Numbered from the stretch's first letter, positions 8,639 through 18,029 are shown. The stretch: 64,000 bases of DNA from Hoeflea marina (GCF_003182275.1 NZ_QGTR01000004.1:177811-241810); one strand, 5' to 3'. A program made the numbers and translations. Notes: generated from the sequence alone by a model not told the origin.

Positions 8639-8701
8639 TTTGCTATCTCCTGTTTCAGACAGGTGCAGACTGGCCGATGCGGCCCATGCCGCGCCAGTTC
8701 A

Positions 8702-8728
8702 GAAACTGTAGGAAACCGCTACAGTTTC
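8702..8728. promoter_or_regulatory. Dyad operator between tautomerase and HxlR genes
   Basis: Perfect 10-bp inverted repeat GAAACTGTAG-N7-CTACAGTTTC, almost equidistant from the two divergent start codons (64 bp to each side). Position and symmetry fit an HxlR-dimer operator controlling both genes. Confidence 0.7.
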
Positions 8729-8792
8729 CGTACTGGACCGCCGTCGCGCGCCGTGAGACCCTCCGCCAATGCTTCAACTGACAGGTGCGATC

Positions 8793-9521
8793 ATGTCGGA
8801 GACCGCCTACCCGCTGTTTTGCCCGGTCGCCATGGCGGCCGAGATCATCGAGCCGCGCTGGACCCTGCTGGTGCTGTGCGAATTGTGGTCCGGCTCGACG
8901 CGCTTCAACCAGATCCAGCGCGGCGTTCCCGGCATGTCCCCCGGCCTGCTCTCCAAGCGGCTGCGCGACATGGAGGCCAAGGGCCTGGTGATGAGAGTCG
9001 CCGGCCGCACCAAGGATTTTTCGGAATACCTCACCACGCCGCTGGCCGATGAACTTGAGCCCGTGGTGCGCCAGCTCGGAGAATGGGCGCATCGCAACAT
9101 CCGCAGCGAGGTGTCGCTCGATCATCTCGACGCAAGGCTGCTGATGTGGAACATCCGCCGCAAGATCAACAGGCTCGAACTGCCGCAGCACGCCTGCGTG
9201 ATCCAGTTCACCCTCAAGCACCCGCCGGGCGCGCCCGTCAGCTACTGGCTGGTCTTCAAGCCCGGCATCGAACCCGACCTCTGCTATGCCGACCAGGGGT
9301 TTCCCGTCGATCTCTTCATCATCAGCGAGTTGCGGGCGCTGACATCCGCCTGGATGGGTCACAGCAGCTTCGAGACCGAGATCGCGGCGGGACGGATCAG
9401 TCTCGTCGGCCACCAGATCATGGCGCGCAACCTCACCAAATGGCTCATCACCAGCAGCTATGCCGGGATCTGCGTGTCGGATGACGTCGGTTGTGCGTCG
9501 TCGCGGATCGCGGCCGAGTGA
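8793..9521 (+). CDS. HxlR-family winged-helix regulator with long C-terminal domain
   Basis: Transcription factor. Residues ~8-110 match the HxlR DNA-binding domain (CPVAMAAEIIEPRWTLLVLCELWSG, then RFNQIQRGVPGMSPGLLSKRL, then GLV.R and LTPLADEL-like stretch). The protein is 242 residues, about twice the usual HxlR length. The extra ~130 residues form a separate domain with a WLVFKPGIEPDLCYADQGFPVD stretch reminiscent of SCP2-like ligand pockets; a ligand-sensing role is inference. ATG 8793 (MSETAYPLF) was preferred to 8769 because CAGG precedes it. It diverges from the tautomerase gene, sharing a dyad operator. Confidence 0.88.
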   Translation: MSETAYPLFCPVAMAAEIIEPRWTLLVLCELWSGSTRFNQIQRGVPGMSPGLLSKRLRDMEAKGLVMRVAGRTKDFSEYLTTPLADELEPVVRQLGEWAHRNIRSEVSLDHLDARLLMWNIRRKINRLELPQHACVIQFTLKHPPGAPVSYWLVFKPGIEPDLCYADQGFPVDLFIISELRALTSAWMGHSSFETEIAAGRISLVGHQIMARNLTKWLITSSYAGICVSDDVGCASSRIAAE

Positions 9522-9963
9522 TCGGTCCCGGGTGCCCGGCTACGAGATTAACATTTGGGAGGGCTCACCCGTGTTTGAAGGCGGGAGCCTGAATGAAGAT
9601 GCTGAGCACGAAGGCCAAGCGGCGCGCGGCAACGCCTCCTCACCTGCAATTTCTAGCGCTTAACTGCATTAAGACGCTGAAATTGCTTCCTCTCCCACAG
9701 GGGAAATGTGGACATGCTGAAACCGCGGCCCGCACCGCCTCCCGCTTGAGGGGGGCCGGAGGACGGGCGAGACCCGTGGCTCGCCCAGGGAGAAGCGAGC
9801 GCAGCGAAGCTGATCCGGGTGGGGGTCGCGATGCAAACCGCGGGGGCGGAGTGTTCCGGTGGTCTCATAGCCCCACCCCAACCCCTCCCCTCAAGTGAGC
9901 TGACCCCGACCTGCAGAACTTGACGCACATGACCTGGAACCCACCGATGCGGGACGGCCGGCG
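9522..9963. other. 442-bp gene-free region with intergenic repeat-like sequence
   Basis: No convincing gene. From about 9675 to 9900 the sequence has the look of the short dispersed intergenic elements common in Rhizobiales: it opens with CTTCCTCTCCCACAGGGG, passes through GGCGAGACCCGTGGCTCGCCC and CGAGCGCAGCGAAGCTGATCC, and closes with CCCCTCCCCTCAAG. An imperfect hairpin (GGGCTC...GGGAGCC) lies near 9560-9590. It separates the HxlR gene from the end of the phnG operon. Confidence 0.45.
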
Positions 9964-10578
9964 TCAGGTCTCGTGGCGGTCGACGAATTCCTCAGCCGAT
10001 AGCAGCCGGAAATCCTCGAGCGCCGCGTGGAGCTTTTCATGCTCCCAGTCCCACCAGCCGAGCGCATCCATGCGCGCGCCGAGGCCGTTCTCGAACCGAG
10101 GCCGGATCAGCCTTGCCGGCACGCCGCCGACGATCATGTAGGGATCGACATCGCGCGAGACCACGGCGCCTGCGCCGATGACGGCGCCATTGCCGACCTT
10201 GACGCCGGGCAGGACGGTGGCGCCATGGCCGATCCAGACGTCATGGCCGATGACGACACCGTTCTCGCGTCGCCAGGCGAAGAAATCCTCCTCGTGGCTG
10301 GCGCCCTCGAAATAGTCGCCCGCGCGGTAGGTGAAATGGTGCAGCGTCGCCCGCCAGACCGGATGGTTGGTGGCGTTGATGCGCACATGGCTGGCGATGT
10401 TGACGAACTTGCCGATCTTCGCCGCCCAGACCTCGCATTCGCGCATCATGTAGGAATAGTCGCCCAGTTCGGTCTCGCTCACGGTGCAGCGCTCGGCGAT
10501 CTCGGTGTAGCGGCCGGCGGTCGAGGCCGTGACCACGGCGGTGGGATCGATCAGCGGGGTCTCGGACAGGCGGGTCAT
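9964..10578 (-). CDS. Phosphonate-operon hexapeptide-repeat acyltransferase
   Basis: A 204-residue left-handed beta-helix protein of the xenobiotic/chloramphenicol acetyltransferase-like group found in C-P lyase operons. Hexapeptide repeats run from residue ~15 to ~150 ([19 protein letters not shown], then [37 protein letters not shown]), with the inserted loop [21 protein letters not shown] before the catalytic segment. It is the last gene of phnGHIJKL; its ATG overlaps the phnL stop (ATGA). The acceptor is unknown; by context a phosphonate or ribosyl intermediate, or the detoxification of an aminophosphonate, is possible. Confidence 0.88.
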   Translation of the reverse strand: MTRLSETPLIDPTAVVTASTAGRYTEIAERCTVSETELGDYSYMMRECEVWAAKIGKFVNIASHVRINATNHPVWRATLHHFTYRAGDYFEGASHEEDFFAWRRENGVVIGHDVWIGHGATVLPGVKVGNGAVIGAGAVVSRDVDPYMIVGGVPARLIRPRFENGLGARMDALGWWDWEHEKLHAALEDFRLLSAEEFVDRHET

Positions 10579-11282
10579 GCTGCCGTCCTCTCGGGAGCGA
10601 AGGCGGAGACGTCGATGATGCGGTCGGCCACGGCATCGCGCACCTCGCCGTCGTGGAAGATGCCGAGCAATGCCACGCCGGCGCGCTTCTTGGCGCGGAT
10701 CAGCTCGATGACCACGTCGCGATTGGTGGCATCAAGCGACGCCGTGGGCTCGTCGAGCAGCAGCACCGGATGGTCGGTGATGAAGCCGCGGGCGATGTTG
10801 ACCCGCTGCTGCTCGCCGCCGGAAAAGGTCGCCGGCGGCAGCGACCACAGCCGTTCGGGCAGGTTGAGCTGTTCGAACAGCGCGCCCGCCTGCCTGCGGG
10901 CCTCCTCGGCGGCCGTGCCGCGCATCACCAGCGGCTCTGCCGCCACGTCAAGCGCCGAGACCCGCGGCACCGCGCGCAGGAACTGGCTGACATAGCCGAT
11001 CGTGTCGCGCCGCACCGCCAGCACCTGACGCGGGCCGGCGCTGGCGACATCGACAAACCTTTCATGGTGGCGGACCAGGATCTGGCCTGCATCGACGCCG
11101 TAATTGCCATATAGCATCTTCAGGATCGAGCTCTTGCCGACGCCGGACGGTCCGCCGAGCACGGCGCACTCCCCTTCCGACAGCGAGAAGCCGACATGGC
11201 GCACCACCGGCAGTTCGAGCCCGCCGCGCAGATGCATGACGAATCCCTTGGCGACTTCGGAGACAACGAGGATCGGGGACAT
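10575..11282 (-). CDS. phnL: PhnL, C-P lyase ABC-type subunit
   Basis: ABC ATPase-fold protein of the C-P lyase machinery, 235 residues. Walker A is GPSGVGKSS at residues 44-52, the signature is [15 protein letters not shown] and Walker B is [12 protein letters not shown]. It is not associated with a permease; in E. coli PhnK and PhnL bind the PhnGHIJ core. ATG 11282 lies two bases after the phnK stop, and a much longer upstream frame overlapping phnK was rejected. Confidence 0.94.
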   Translation of the reverse strand: MSPILVVSEVAKGFVMHLRGGLELPVVRHVGFSLSEGECAVLGGPSGVGKSSILKMLYGNYGVDAGQILVRHHERFVDVASAGPRQVLAVRRDTIGYVSQFLRAVPRVSALDVAAEPLVMRGTAAEEARRQAGALFEQLNLPERLWSLPPATFSGGEQQRVNIARGFITDHPVLLLDEPTASLDATNRDVVIELIRAKKRAGVALLGIFHDGEVRDAVADRIIDVSAFAPERTAA

Positions 11283-11284
11283 GG

Positions 11285-12112
11285 TCACACCTGCAGGATC
11301 GAGGAGACGAGGAGCTGGGTATAGGGCGCGCGCGGGTCGTCGAGCACCCGGTCGGTGAGCCCGGATTCGATCACCCTGCCCTCCTTCATCACCAATATGC
11401 GGTCCGACAGGAGCCGCGCCACCGCCAGGTCGTGGGTGACGATGATCACCGAAAGGCCGAGATCGGAGACCAGCCCGCGCAGGAGATCGAGCAGCCGCGC
11501 CTGCACGGAGACGTCGAGGCCGCCCGTGGGCTCGTCCATGAACACCAGCCGCGGCTCGGTGACCAGGTTTCGGGCGATCTGCAGCCGCTGCCGCATGCCG
11601 CCGGAAAAGGCCCGCGGCTGGTCGTCGATCCGGTCGGCATCGATCTCGACCCGGCCCAGCCATTCGCTGGCCTCGGCGCGGATACTGCCGTAATGGCGCT
11701 GGCCGACCGCCATGAGCCGTTCGCCGACATTGGCCCCGGCCGAGACCGACATCCTCAGACCGTCGATCGGGTTCTGGTGCACGAAGCCCCAGTCGGTGCG
11801 CATCAGGTGCCGGCGCTCGGCCTCGCTCATCCGGAAGACGTCGCCCATCCGCCCATCGCGCATCTGGTAGCTCACCGTGCCGGTGGTCGGCGCCAGCCGG
11901 CTGGATATGCAGTTGAGCAGCGTCGTCTTGCCGGAGCCCGATTCGCCGACGATCGCAAGCACTTCGCCCGGCCAGACATCGAAGCTGACATCGATGCAGC
12001 CGATGCGGGCGCCATAGATCTTGCTGAGCCCGGAAACCGAGAGCAGCGGCCGTTCCGAAGCGGCGACGGCGGCAAAACCGGCATCACCTTCGATCAGGAT
12101 CTCGTCGCTCAT
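11285..12112 (-). CDS. phnK: PhnK, C-P lyase ABC-type subunit
   Basis: ABC ATPase-fold subunit that docks on the C-P lyase core complex. It has 275 residues with Walker A GESGSGKTT at 56-64, a PhnK-typical HQNPIDGLRM region, signature FSGGMRQRLQIARNL and Walker B LVFMDEPTGGLD. An N-terminal extension of about 20 residues (MSDEILIEGDAGFAAVAASE) precedes the normal start of the domain. The ATG overlaps the phnJ stop by four bases. Confidence 0.94.
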   Translation of the reverse strand: MSDEILIEGDAGFAAVAASERPLLSVSGLSKIYGARIGCIDVSFDVWPGEVLAIVGESGSGKTTLLNCISSRLAPTTGTVSYQMRDGRMGDVFRMSEAERRHLMRTDWGFVHQNPIDGLRMSVSAGANVGERLMAVGQRHYGSIRAEASEWLGRVEIDADRIDDQPRAFSGGMRQRLQIARNLVTEPRLVFMDEPTGGLDVSVQARLLDLLRGLVSDLGLSVIIVTHDLAVARLLSDRILVMKEGRVIESGLTDRVLDDPRAPYTQLLVSSILQV

Positions 12113-13017
12113 TTGGCTGTCTCCAGTGGATGCCCTGCCATTTCGCCGCGATGGCCCTGCGCCCGGCGGTCCTCGCAGTGATCGGTGTCTGAACAGACGA
12201 ACATCCGTCCGCCGCTGTCATCGAGCACCACCTCGTCGAGATAGACATTCTCCGCCGCGCACAGCGCGCAGGGCCTGTCGAATGTCTGGATCTCGAAGGG
12301 ATGGTCTTCGAAATCGAGGCTGACAACCTCGGTGAACGGCGGCACGGCGTAGATCCGCTTCTCGCGGCCCGCGCCGAACAGCTGCAGCGCCTCGGAGCGG
12401 TGCATCTTCGGATTGTCGAACTTCGGCGTCGGAGACGGGTCCATCACGTAGCGGCCCTCGACCATCACCGGATACGCGTAGGTGGTCGAGATCTCGCCGT
12501 GGCGGGCAATGTCCTCGTAGAGCTTGACATGCATGAGGCCATATTCCTCCAGCGCGTGCATCTTGCGCGTCTCGGTCTCGCGCGGCTCGAGGAACCGCAG
12601 CGGTTCTGGGATAGGCACCTGGTAGACCAGCACCTGCCCCGCCGACAGCTTCGTCTCGGGGATGCGGTGCCGGGTCTGGATGATGGTGGCCTCCATGGTC
12701 CGCGTGGTGGTGGCGACATTGGCGACCTTGGCGAAAAAGGCCCGGATCGACACCGCATTGGTGGTGTCGTCGGCGCCCTGGTCGATCACCTTGAGCACGT
12801 CCTCGGGCCCGATGATCGCCGCCGTCACCTGCACCCCTCCGGTTCCCCAGCCATAGGGCATCGGCATCTCGCGGGAGGCGAAGGGTACCTGGTAGCCGGG
12901 AATGGCGATCGCCTTGAGAATGGCGCGGCGGATCATCCGCTTGGTCTGCTCGTCGAGATAGGCGAAATTGTAACTGGCGATCGCCGGTGCGGCGTCGGTC
13001 GCGATCTGGGCGCTCAT
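12109..13017 (-). CDS. phnJ: PhnJ, radical-SAM C-P lyase
   Basis: The enzyme that cleaves the carbon-phosphorus bond of ribose 1-alkylphosphonate 5-phosphate, giving an alkane and the 1,2-cyclic phosphate. The 302-residue product keeps the full unusual iron-sulfur/thiyl motif C-x2-C-x21-C-x5-C (C250, C253, C275, C281) near the C-terminus. It also keeps the IPGYQVPF segment with the glycine (G41) equivalent to the glycyl-radical residue of E. coli PhnJ. ATG 13017 overlaps the phnI stop (ATGA). The upstream in-frame extension lies inside phnI and was discarded. Confidence 0.96.
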   Translation of the reverse strand: MSAQIATDAAPAIASYNFAYLDEQTKRMIRRAILKAIAIPGYQVPFASREMPMPYGWGTGGVQVTAAIIGPEDVLKVIDQGADDTTNAVSIRAFFAKVANVATTTRTMEATIIQTRHRIPETKLSAGQVLVYQVPIPEPLRFLEPRETETRKMHALEEYGLMHVKLYEDIARHGEISTTYAYPVMVEGRYVMDPSPTPKFDNPKMHRSEALQLFGAGREKRIYAVPPFTEVVSLDFEDHPFEIQTFDRPCALCAAENVYLDEVVLDDSGGRMFVCSDTDHCEDRRAQGHRGEMAGHPLETAK

Positions 13018-14138
13018 TCGGCGGCCTCCCTGCTGGCGTCGGTGGCTATGTCCTGGCGTCCCGTGGCCTGGGCAGCGGCGTGCTCGGCGCGCATGCGGCG
13101 CACCAGGTCCAGTTCGGCCTGGAAGTCGACATAGTGCGGCAGTTTCAGATGCTCGACGAAGCCGGTCGCCTGCACATTGTCGGAATGCGAGATGACGAAC
13201 TCCTCGTCCTGCGCGGGCGCGGTGATGTCCTCGCCGAGTTCGGCGGCCCTCAGCGCCCGGTCGCACAGCGCCATCGCCATCGCCTTGCGCTCGGCCTGGC
13301 CGAAGACCAGGCCGTAGCCGGTCGTGAACTGCGGCGGCACCTTGGCCGATCCCTTGAACTGGTTGACCATCTGGCATTCGGTGAGCCGCACCCGGCCGAT
13401 GCAGACGGCGAAGCCCAGTTCCGGCAGCACCATCTCGACCGCCACCTCGCCGATGCGGATCTCTCCCGCAAAGGGATGGCTGCGGGCATAGCCCCGCTGG
13501 GTCGAATAACCGAGCGCCAGCAGAAAGCCCTCGTCGCCGCGGGCCAGCGCCTGCAGCCGGGCGTCGCGGCCGAGCGGAAACTCCAGCGCTGTGCGGGTGA
13601 TGTCGGCCACGTCGGAGTCTTCTTCGGAGGGCAGGTTCTCCTCGATCAGGCCATCGCCGGCAAGAATGTCGGAGACGCGCAGCGCCTTCTCGGATGGCGC
13701 CTCGCCTCGGACCGGCTCGGCCACCGGGTGGTCGCCCGCCAGCTCCGGATCGAGCAGGCGATGGGTGTAATCGAAGGTCGGCCCCAGCAGCTGGCCGCCG
13801 GGAAGATCCTTGAACACGGCCGAGACGCGGCGCTCGATCACCATGGCGCCGGTATCGACCGGTTCCGAATAGCCGAAGCGCGGCAGCGTCGTGCGGTAGG
13901 CGCGCAACAGGAAAACGGCTTCGATCAGATCGCCGCGCGACTGCTTGATGGCGAGAGCGGCAAGTTCGGGATCGTAAAGCGAGCCCTCGCCCATCACCCG
14001 GTCCACGCCCAGTGCCAGCTGGCCTGCAATCTGCTCCAGCGTCAGCGCCGGAACCGACGCGTCGCCCCGGCGGCGGCTTGCCAGCAATCTGTGGGCATTG
14101 GCGATGGCGGCTTCTCCGCCCTTGACGGCAACATACAT
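13014..14138 (-). CDS. phnI: PhnI, C-P lyase core and nucleosidase subunit
   Basis: Core subunit that, with PhnG, H and L, couples phosphonate to ATP by displacing adenine to give ribose 1-phosphonate 5-triphosphate. It has 374 residues with the standard start MYVAVKGGEAAIANAHRLL and the characteristic NQFKGSAKVPPQFTTGYGLVFGQAERKAMAMAL stretch seen across PhnI proteins. ATG 14138 starts one base after the phnH stop. Confidence 0.95.
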   Translation of the reverse strand: MYVAVKGGEAAIANAHRLLASRRRGDASVPALTLEQIAGQLALGVDRVMGEGSLYDPELAALAIKQSRGDLIEAVFLLRAYRTTLPRFGYSEPVDTGAMVIERRVSAVFKDLPGGQLLGPTFDYTHRLLDPELAGDHPVAEPVRGEAPSEKALRVSDILAGDGLIEENLPSEEDSDVADITRTALEFPLGRDARLQALARGDEGFLLALGYSTQRGYARSHPFAGEIRIGEVAVEMVLPELGFAVCIGRVRLTECQMVNQFKGSAKVPPQFTTGYGLVFGQAERKAMAMALCDRALRAAELGEDITAPAQDEEFVISHSDNVQATGFVEHLKLPHYVDFQAELDLVRRMRAEHAAAQATGRQDIATDASREAAE

Positions 14139-14139
14139 G

Positions 14140-14748
14140 TCAGACCCCCGGCTGGTTGATGATGCGCGACGAGCGCGGCATGCAGGCAATGGCATCCGGG
14201 GCGGCGAAGATCAGGTCGATGCCGCGCGGAAACCGCGCCCGGTTGGCCGCCCATTGCGCGGTGAAGCCAGGCGGCAGCGGCTTGGGCGCAATGCCGATGC
14301 GGCCATCGATGCCCGGGCCTTCAAGCTCCATCAGGTCGCCACCCGTCAGAGCCTCCACGGCGATGATCAGCGTTGTTGAACGGTCGGGATACTCCTGAGT
14401 GCCGAGCGCGAAGGCGCCGAGATCGAGCAGTCTGCACGGGTCGGCAATGACGGCGAAGTCGGCTGCGGCCTTGTCACCGGTGACCGGCGCGCCGGCATGA
14501 AAGCCGAGCCACTCGCGGACCTCCGAATTCCTGGCCAGATCCGGAGTGAGCCAGACCGACGTGTCGGCATCGCACAGGCTCAGCAGGATCGCGCCGGCGG
14601 TCGAATTCAGTCCGGCAGGCGGGCTTGCCAGCGTCGTCACGGGGTGGACAGTGCCGGGCCGCGCCATGGCATCCATCAGAGTGCGGAACAGCCCCTGCGA
14701 ACCGAGCACCGAATTGGCGAAACCGCCCTCGTAAGCCGCGTGGACCAT
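14140..14748 (-). CDS. phnH: PhnH, C-P lyase core subunit
   Basis: Structural core subunit of the PhnGHIJ complex, 202 residues. It begins with the family-typical YEGGFANSVLGSQGLFRTLMDAMARPG and ends with a GIDLIFAAPDAIACMPRSS-type stretch. The start codon shares one base with the phnG stop (TGATG), indicating translational coupling. Confidence 0.94.
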   Translation of the reverse strand: MVHAAYEGGFANSVLGSQGLFRTLMDAMARPGTVHPVTTLASPPAGLNSTAGAILLSLCDADTSVWLTPDLARNSEVREWLGFHAGAPVTGDKAAADFAVIADPCRLLDLGAFALGTQEYPDRSTTLIIAVEALTGGDLMELEGPGIDGRIGIAPKPLPPGFTAQWAANRARFPRGIDLIFAAPDAIACMPRSSRIINQPGV

Positions 14749-15245
14749 CAGTCATCTCCCCGCACGAGGGTGAAGAAGTTCACCCGGGTCGCCGCCACCT
14801 CGGCGCCAAGCGCCGCGTCACGCGCGGCAGCCTCTGCTTCCAGCGGAGCGATCACTTCCTGTTCAATCCGATCGGTGAGCGCGGGGTCTTCGGCAAGAGC
14901 GTCGAGCGTTGCCGCGAGCTGGGCGCGGGCATTGTCGCGGCCGGTGATCATGGCATGCCCGACCGCCCCGCCGATGATCCGCACCGTCACCCGCGTCGCC
15001 GAGGCCTCGCCCACCTGGAACGGCTGGCCGGTGCCGCCGATCCGCCCGCGGAGCGCCACCAGTCCGTTTTCCGGACCGCGCAGGATTTCGATATCCGGAT
15101 CCAGCCCGGTCTTGCGCCAGAGCGCCGCCATTCGCGGCAACGGAGCCTGTGCCAGCACCGAAAGGCGCCTTTGCCGCATCCGTGCAGCCGGAGAAAGCGC
15201 CTCCGGATGCCCGGGGCCGTGAAGTTCGGAGGAAGGCTGTTGCAT
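14748..15245 (-). CDS. phnG: PhnG, C-P lyase core subunit
   Basis: Small core subunit of C-P lyase, 165 residues. The body shows RRLSVLAQAPLPRMAALW at the N-terminal part, a GEASATRVTVRI segment and GHAMITGRDNARAQLAATLDAL, as in other PhnG proteins. ATG 15245 has AGGA eight bases upstream; a TTG two codons earlier is less likely. It is the first gene of the phnGHIJKL-acyltransferase operon and is preceded by a PhnF-type dyad and a Pho-box-like sequence. Confidence 0.94.
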   Translation of the reverse strand: MQQPSSELHGPGHPEALSPAARMRQRRLSVLAQAPLPRMAALWRKTGLDPDIEILRGPENGLVALRGRIGGTGQPFQVGEASATRVTVRIIGGAVGHAMITGRDNARAQLAATLDALAEDPALTDRIEQEVIAPLEAEAAARDAALGAEVAATRVNFFTLVRGDD

Positions 15246-15257
15246 GATCAATCCTAT

Positions 15258-15277
15258 TTGTCTATTGTTCTAGACAA
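15258..15277. promoter_or_regulatory. PhnF-type operator
   Basis: Perfect inverted repeat TTGTCTA-N6-TAGACAA in the phnG/phnF intergenic region, 13 bp upstream of the phnG ATG. The GTCTA/TAGAC half-sites resemble operators of GntR/HutC PhnF repressors. Binding there would block phnG transcription or initiation. Confidence 0.7.
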
Positions 15278-15309
15278 CCGCATGTGTAAGTCCATATGTA
15301 TCCGCCACG

Positions 15310-15328
15310 CATGACAAGGCTGTGACAG
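15310..15328 (-). promoter_or_regulatory. Candidate Pho box upstream of phnG
   Basis: On the phnG strand the sequence CTGTCACAGCCTTGTCATG contains CTGTCA and TTGTCA 11 bp apart, the arrangement of PhoB half-sites. It lies about 65-83 bp upstream of the phnG ATG, upstream of the PhnF-type dyad. Confidence 0.6.
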
Positions 15329-15384
15329 GGGATGTTCGATCATAAACCCGATGGCTTTCGCGCACCAGAGGATTTGATGGGCCG

Positions 15385-16128
15385 ATGACAGTTCCCCTGC
15401 AGCGCCGCTCCGGCATCGCCCTATGGCGCCAGGTCGCCGACGGCATCCGCCAGACCCTGCTCCCGCATCTGACCCCGGGCGACCAGTTGCCGCCGGAAAC
15501 CGCCCTTGCCGGCCGCTTCGGAGTCAACCGGCACACGGTTCGCGCCGCGGTCGCCGCCCTGGAGAAGGAGGGCATCCTGCGTGCCGAGCAGGGCCGGGGC
15601 ACATTTCTCGCCAGCCGCAGGCGGCTGCGCTATCCGATCGGCCGGCGCACCCGGTTCTCGGAGGGTTTGGGCGATCAGACCCTGATCCGCCGTGGACGGC
15701 TTCTCGACGCCGGCGTCGAGCCTGCCGGACCCGATGTCGCTCGCGCCCTGTGCCTTGAAGCCGGCGCGCCGGTCGAGCGGCTGGAAACGGTGTCGAGCGC
15801 CGACGACGTGGCCGTGTCGCGGGCGATATCGTGGTTCGACGCCAAGCGCTTCGGCGGCATCGCGGCGCGCTACGGCGACACCGGATCGATAACCCGCGCC
15901 CTCGCCGCCTTCGGAGTCCCGGATTACACGCGAAAGACGACAATGATCACGGCGGTGCATGCCGAAGCCGACGACCTGCAACATCTGTCATTGTCGCCGG
16001 GCGCGATTATCCTGCTCACCCGCTCCATCAACATCGACCCCGATGCAATCCCGATCCAGTACGCTGAGACCCGCTTTGCCGCCGACCGCATGGAATTCCT
16101 GATCGGCGACGATGCCGGCATGCCCTGA
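15385..16128 (+). CDS. phnF: PhnF, GntR/HutC-family repressor of the phn genes
   Basis: Transcription factor of 247 residues. Residues ~10-75 form the GntR winged helix (LWRQVADGIRQTLLPHLTPGDQLPPE, then FGVNRHTVRAAVAALEKEGILR.EQGRGTFL) and residues ~90-245 form the UTRA effector-binding domain ending with YAETRFAADRMEFLI. It diverges from phnG across a 139-bp region that contains its probable operator. By family it represses the phn operon until a phosphonate pathway signal or phosphate starvation relieves it. Confidence 0.93.
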   Translation: MTVPLQRRSGIALWRQVADGIRQTLLPHLTPGDQLPPETALAGRFGVNRHTVRAAVAALEKEGILRAEQGRGTFLASRRRLRYPIGRRTRFSEGLGDQTLIRRGRLLDAGVEPAGPDVARALCLEAGAPVERLETVSSADDVAVSRAISWFDAKRFGGIAARYGDTGSITRALAAFGVPDYTRKTTMITAVHAEADDLQHLSLSPGAIILLTRSINIDPDAIPIQYAETRFAADRMEFLIGDDAGMP

Positions 16129-16146
16129 AGCCTCCGGGCGGCGTGG

Positions 16147-17730
16147 TCAGGCGAGGAGACGTTCCGCCCCCGGCTCGGCGGCGATCATGGCCAGCGACAT
16201 GGGCCCGGCCTCGAGGAATGCCGGCCTGCCGTAGTGATAGCCCTGGAAGCAGGTGCAGCCGGCGATGCCGGCCCGGATCCTGTCATCCTCGCTTTCGATT
16301 CCTTCCGCCACCACGGACTTGCCGAAGGTCCGCGCAATCTCGACGACCGCATTGACGAAGATGTCCGTCACTGCATCCTGGCCCAGGTTGCGGATGTAGC
16401 TCTTGTCGATCTTGATGGTGTCGTAGGGCAGATGCCTGAGCTGGTTGAACTCCGAATAGCCCATGCCGAAATCATCGAGGGCCACCTTGAAGCCGGCCGC
16501 GCGAATGGCAGTGATTGCGGCAATGATCTTCGCATTTGCCGTCAGCGAGGCGCTTTCGGTGATCTCGATCACGATTTGCGACGGATCGATGCCGTGCGTG
16601 GCCAGGATCGCCAGGTACTGGGCAAGCAGGTCCGGCAGCCGCAGTTGCTTGGCGGAAATATTGACATTGATCGGCACCGCCGGCAGCAGCGGCATGTCGC
16701 GGCAGACCATTTCGAGCACCATCAGCCCCAGATCGTGGATCAGGGAGGACTGCTCGGCGATCGGGATGAACACGTCCGGGGCGATCGTGCCGCGCAGCTG
16801 GTGCTGCCAGCGCAGCAAGGCCTCCATCGCCACCACCTCGCCCTTGCCATCGACGATGGGCTGGTAGGCAATGCGGAAATGTCCCAGCAGGATCGCCGCC
16901 CGCAGTTCGCGCTCCAGCGCCCGTTCGTTGCGGGCGTCCGTCAGCATCGTTTCATCGAAATAGGTCCAGCAGGCGCGGCCGTTCTTCTTTGAAAGATACA
17001 TCGCCATGTCGGCCTTCGACATCAGCGTCGCGCAGGACTTGCCGTGCTCGGGCGCCAGCGCGATGCCGATCGACGCCGTGATGGCGAGCCGTCGCGGCCC
17101 CACGGCGAGGCCGGAGGCGAGAAGGGCCAGCAAGGTCTGGCATGCACTGTCCAGATAGGTGCGGGTCAGCGGATCGCTGTGCCGGAGGAACAGCGCGAAC
17201 TCGTCGCCGCCGAGCCGTCCGATGGTTGCGCCGGGCAGCGCCTCGCGCACGGAGGCGGTGAAGAACTGCAGCACCTGGTCACCGAAACTGTGACCGTGTG
17301 TATCGTTGAACTGCTTGAAGTGATCAATGTCGAACACGAGCAGCGCCGCATGCCCGAAACGCCCCGCCTCCGACAATTCGGCCTTGAGCTTGCGAACGAA
17401 GTGATCGCGCATATAGGTCCCGGTCAGCGAATCCCGTTGCGACAGGGCTACCGCTTCCGTGTGCATCTTGCGCAGGGTGTCGATGCGCCGACTGAAGGCA
17501 AGCCAGATGCCGCCATAGGCTGCAAACGACGTGGCCAGCGCGATGCTTCCTGCCGGAAACAGCCACCCGTTGCCCTCGAGTCCCGGGCCGAATTTCCAGC
17601 GCACCGCCTCCAGGACGGCCGCCGTGGCGATGACCCCGAGGATCAGGGCCCCGAACAGAGCCTCGACCCCCGCCTTGCGCTTCCTGCGCACCTCGATGGC
17701 CTCGCGCTCGCGGCGGAGAGAGAAGCTCAC
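16147..17730 (-). CDS. GGDEF-EAL cyclic-di-GMP protein
   Basis: Inner-membrane signalling protein. Two helices (around FGALILGVIATAAVLEAV and GSIALATSFAAYGGIWLAF) are followed by a GGDEF domain with intact GGDEF and DxLT (RDSLTGTYMRDHF) and an EAL domain with intact MEALLRW, NVNISAKQL, ITESA, DDFGMGYS, KIDKSYI and VVAEGIE. Both catalytic activities are thus possible. The reading frame stays open upstream to 18111, but codon use there is unlike coding DNA. I place the start at GTG 17730 (VSFSLRRERE, preceded by GGGATGAGG); ATG 17895 is the alternative. Confidence 0.85.
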   Translation of the reverse strand: MSFSLRREREAIEVRRKRKAGVEALFGALILGVIATAAVLEAVRWKFGPGLEGNGWLFPAGSIALATSFAAYGGIWLAFSRRIDTLRKMHTEAVALSQRDSLTGTYMRDHFVRKLKAELSEAGRFGHAALLVFDIDHFKQFNDTHGHSFGDQVLQFFTASVREALPGATIGRLGGDEFALFLRHSDPLTRTYLDSACQTLLALLASGLAVGPRRLAITASIGIALAPEHGKSCATLMSKADMAMYLSKKNGRACWTYFDETMLTDARNERALERELRAAILLGHFRIAYQPIVDGKGEVVAMEALLRWQHQLRGTIAPDVFIPIAEQSSLIHDLGLMVLEMVCRDMPLLPAVPINVNISAKQLRLPDLLAQYLAILATHGIDPSQIVIEITESASLTANAKIIAAITAIRAAGFKVALDDFGMGYSEFNQLRHLPYDTIKIDKSYIRNLGQDAVTDIFVNAVVEIARTFGKSVVAEGIESEDDRIRAGIAGCTCFQGYHYGRPAFLEAGPMSLAMIAAEPGAERLLA

Positions 17731-18029
17731 GACCTCATCCCACGGGGCCGGGCGACCGCTGGCGGACGGGCGCCACCTTGTCGGGATACGCGGAAAACAG
17801 AGCCAGTGGCCATCTTGTTTGTTCCATAAATTCAGCGGTTTGCTTATTCTGCACACCAGACTTCCGGCCTGACGCTCCGGCCGAAACTTACCCATGCGGG
17901 TTAACCCCCGGTAAATATGACAGTTTGAAGCCGTATCATTTCGGCCGCCGGCCAGAACGGCCGGATCGAAGCCGATTGGGCGGTTCGTTGGGGCTCTCCG
18001 GACCCCTCCGGCAAGCCCCAAGAAGGCGA

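Noticed and set aside
9593-9898. A 101-codon plus-strand frame in the gap before the acyltransferase gene.
   Set aside because: It spans the dispersed-repeat-like sequence, has no ribosome site of note and shows Arg/Gly/Pro-rich low complexity.
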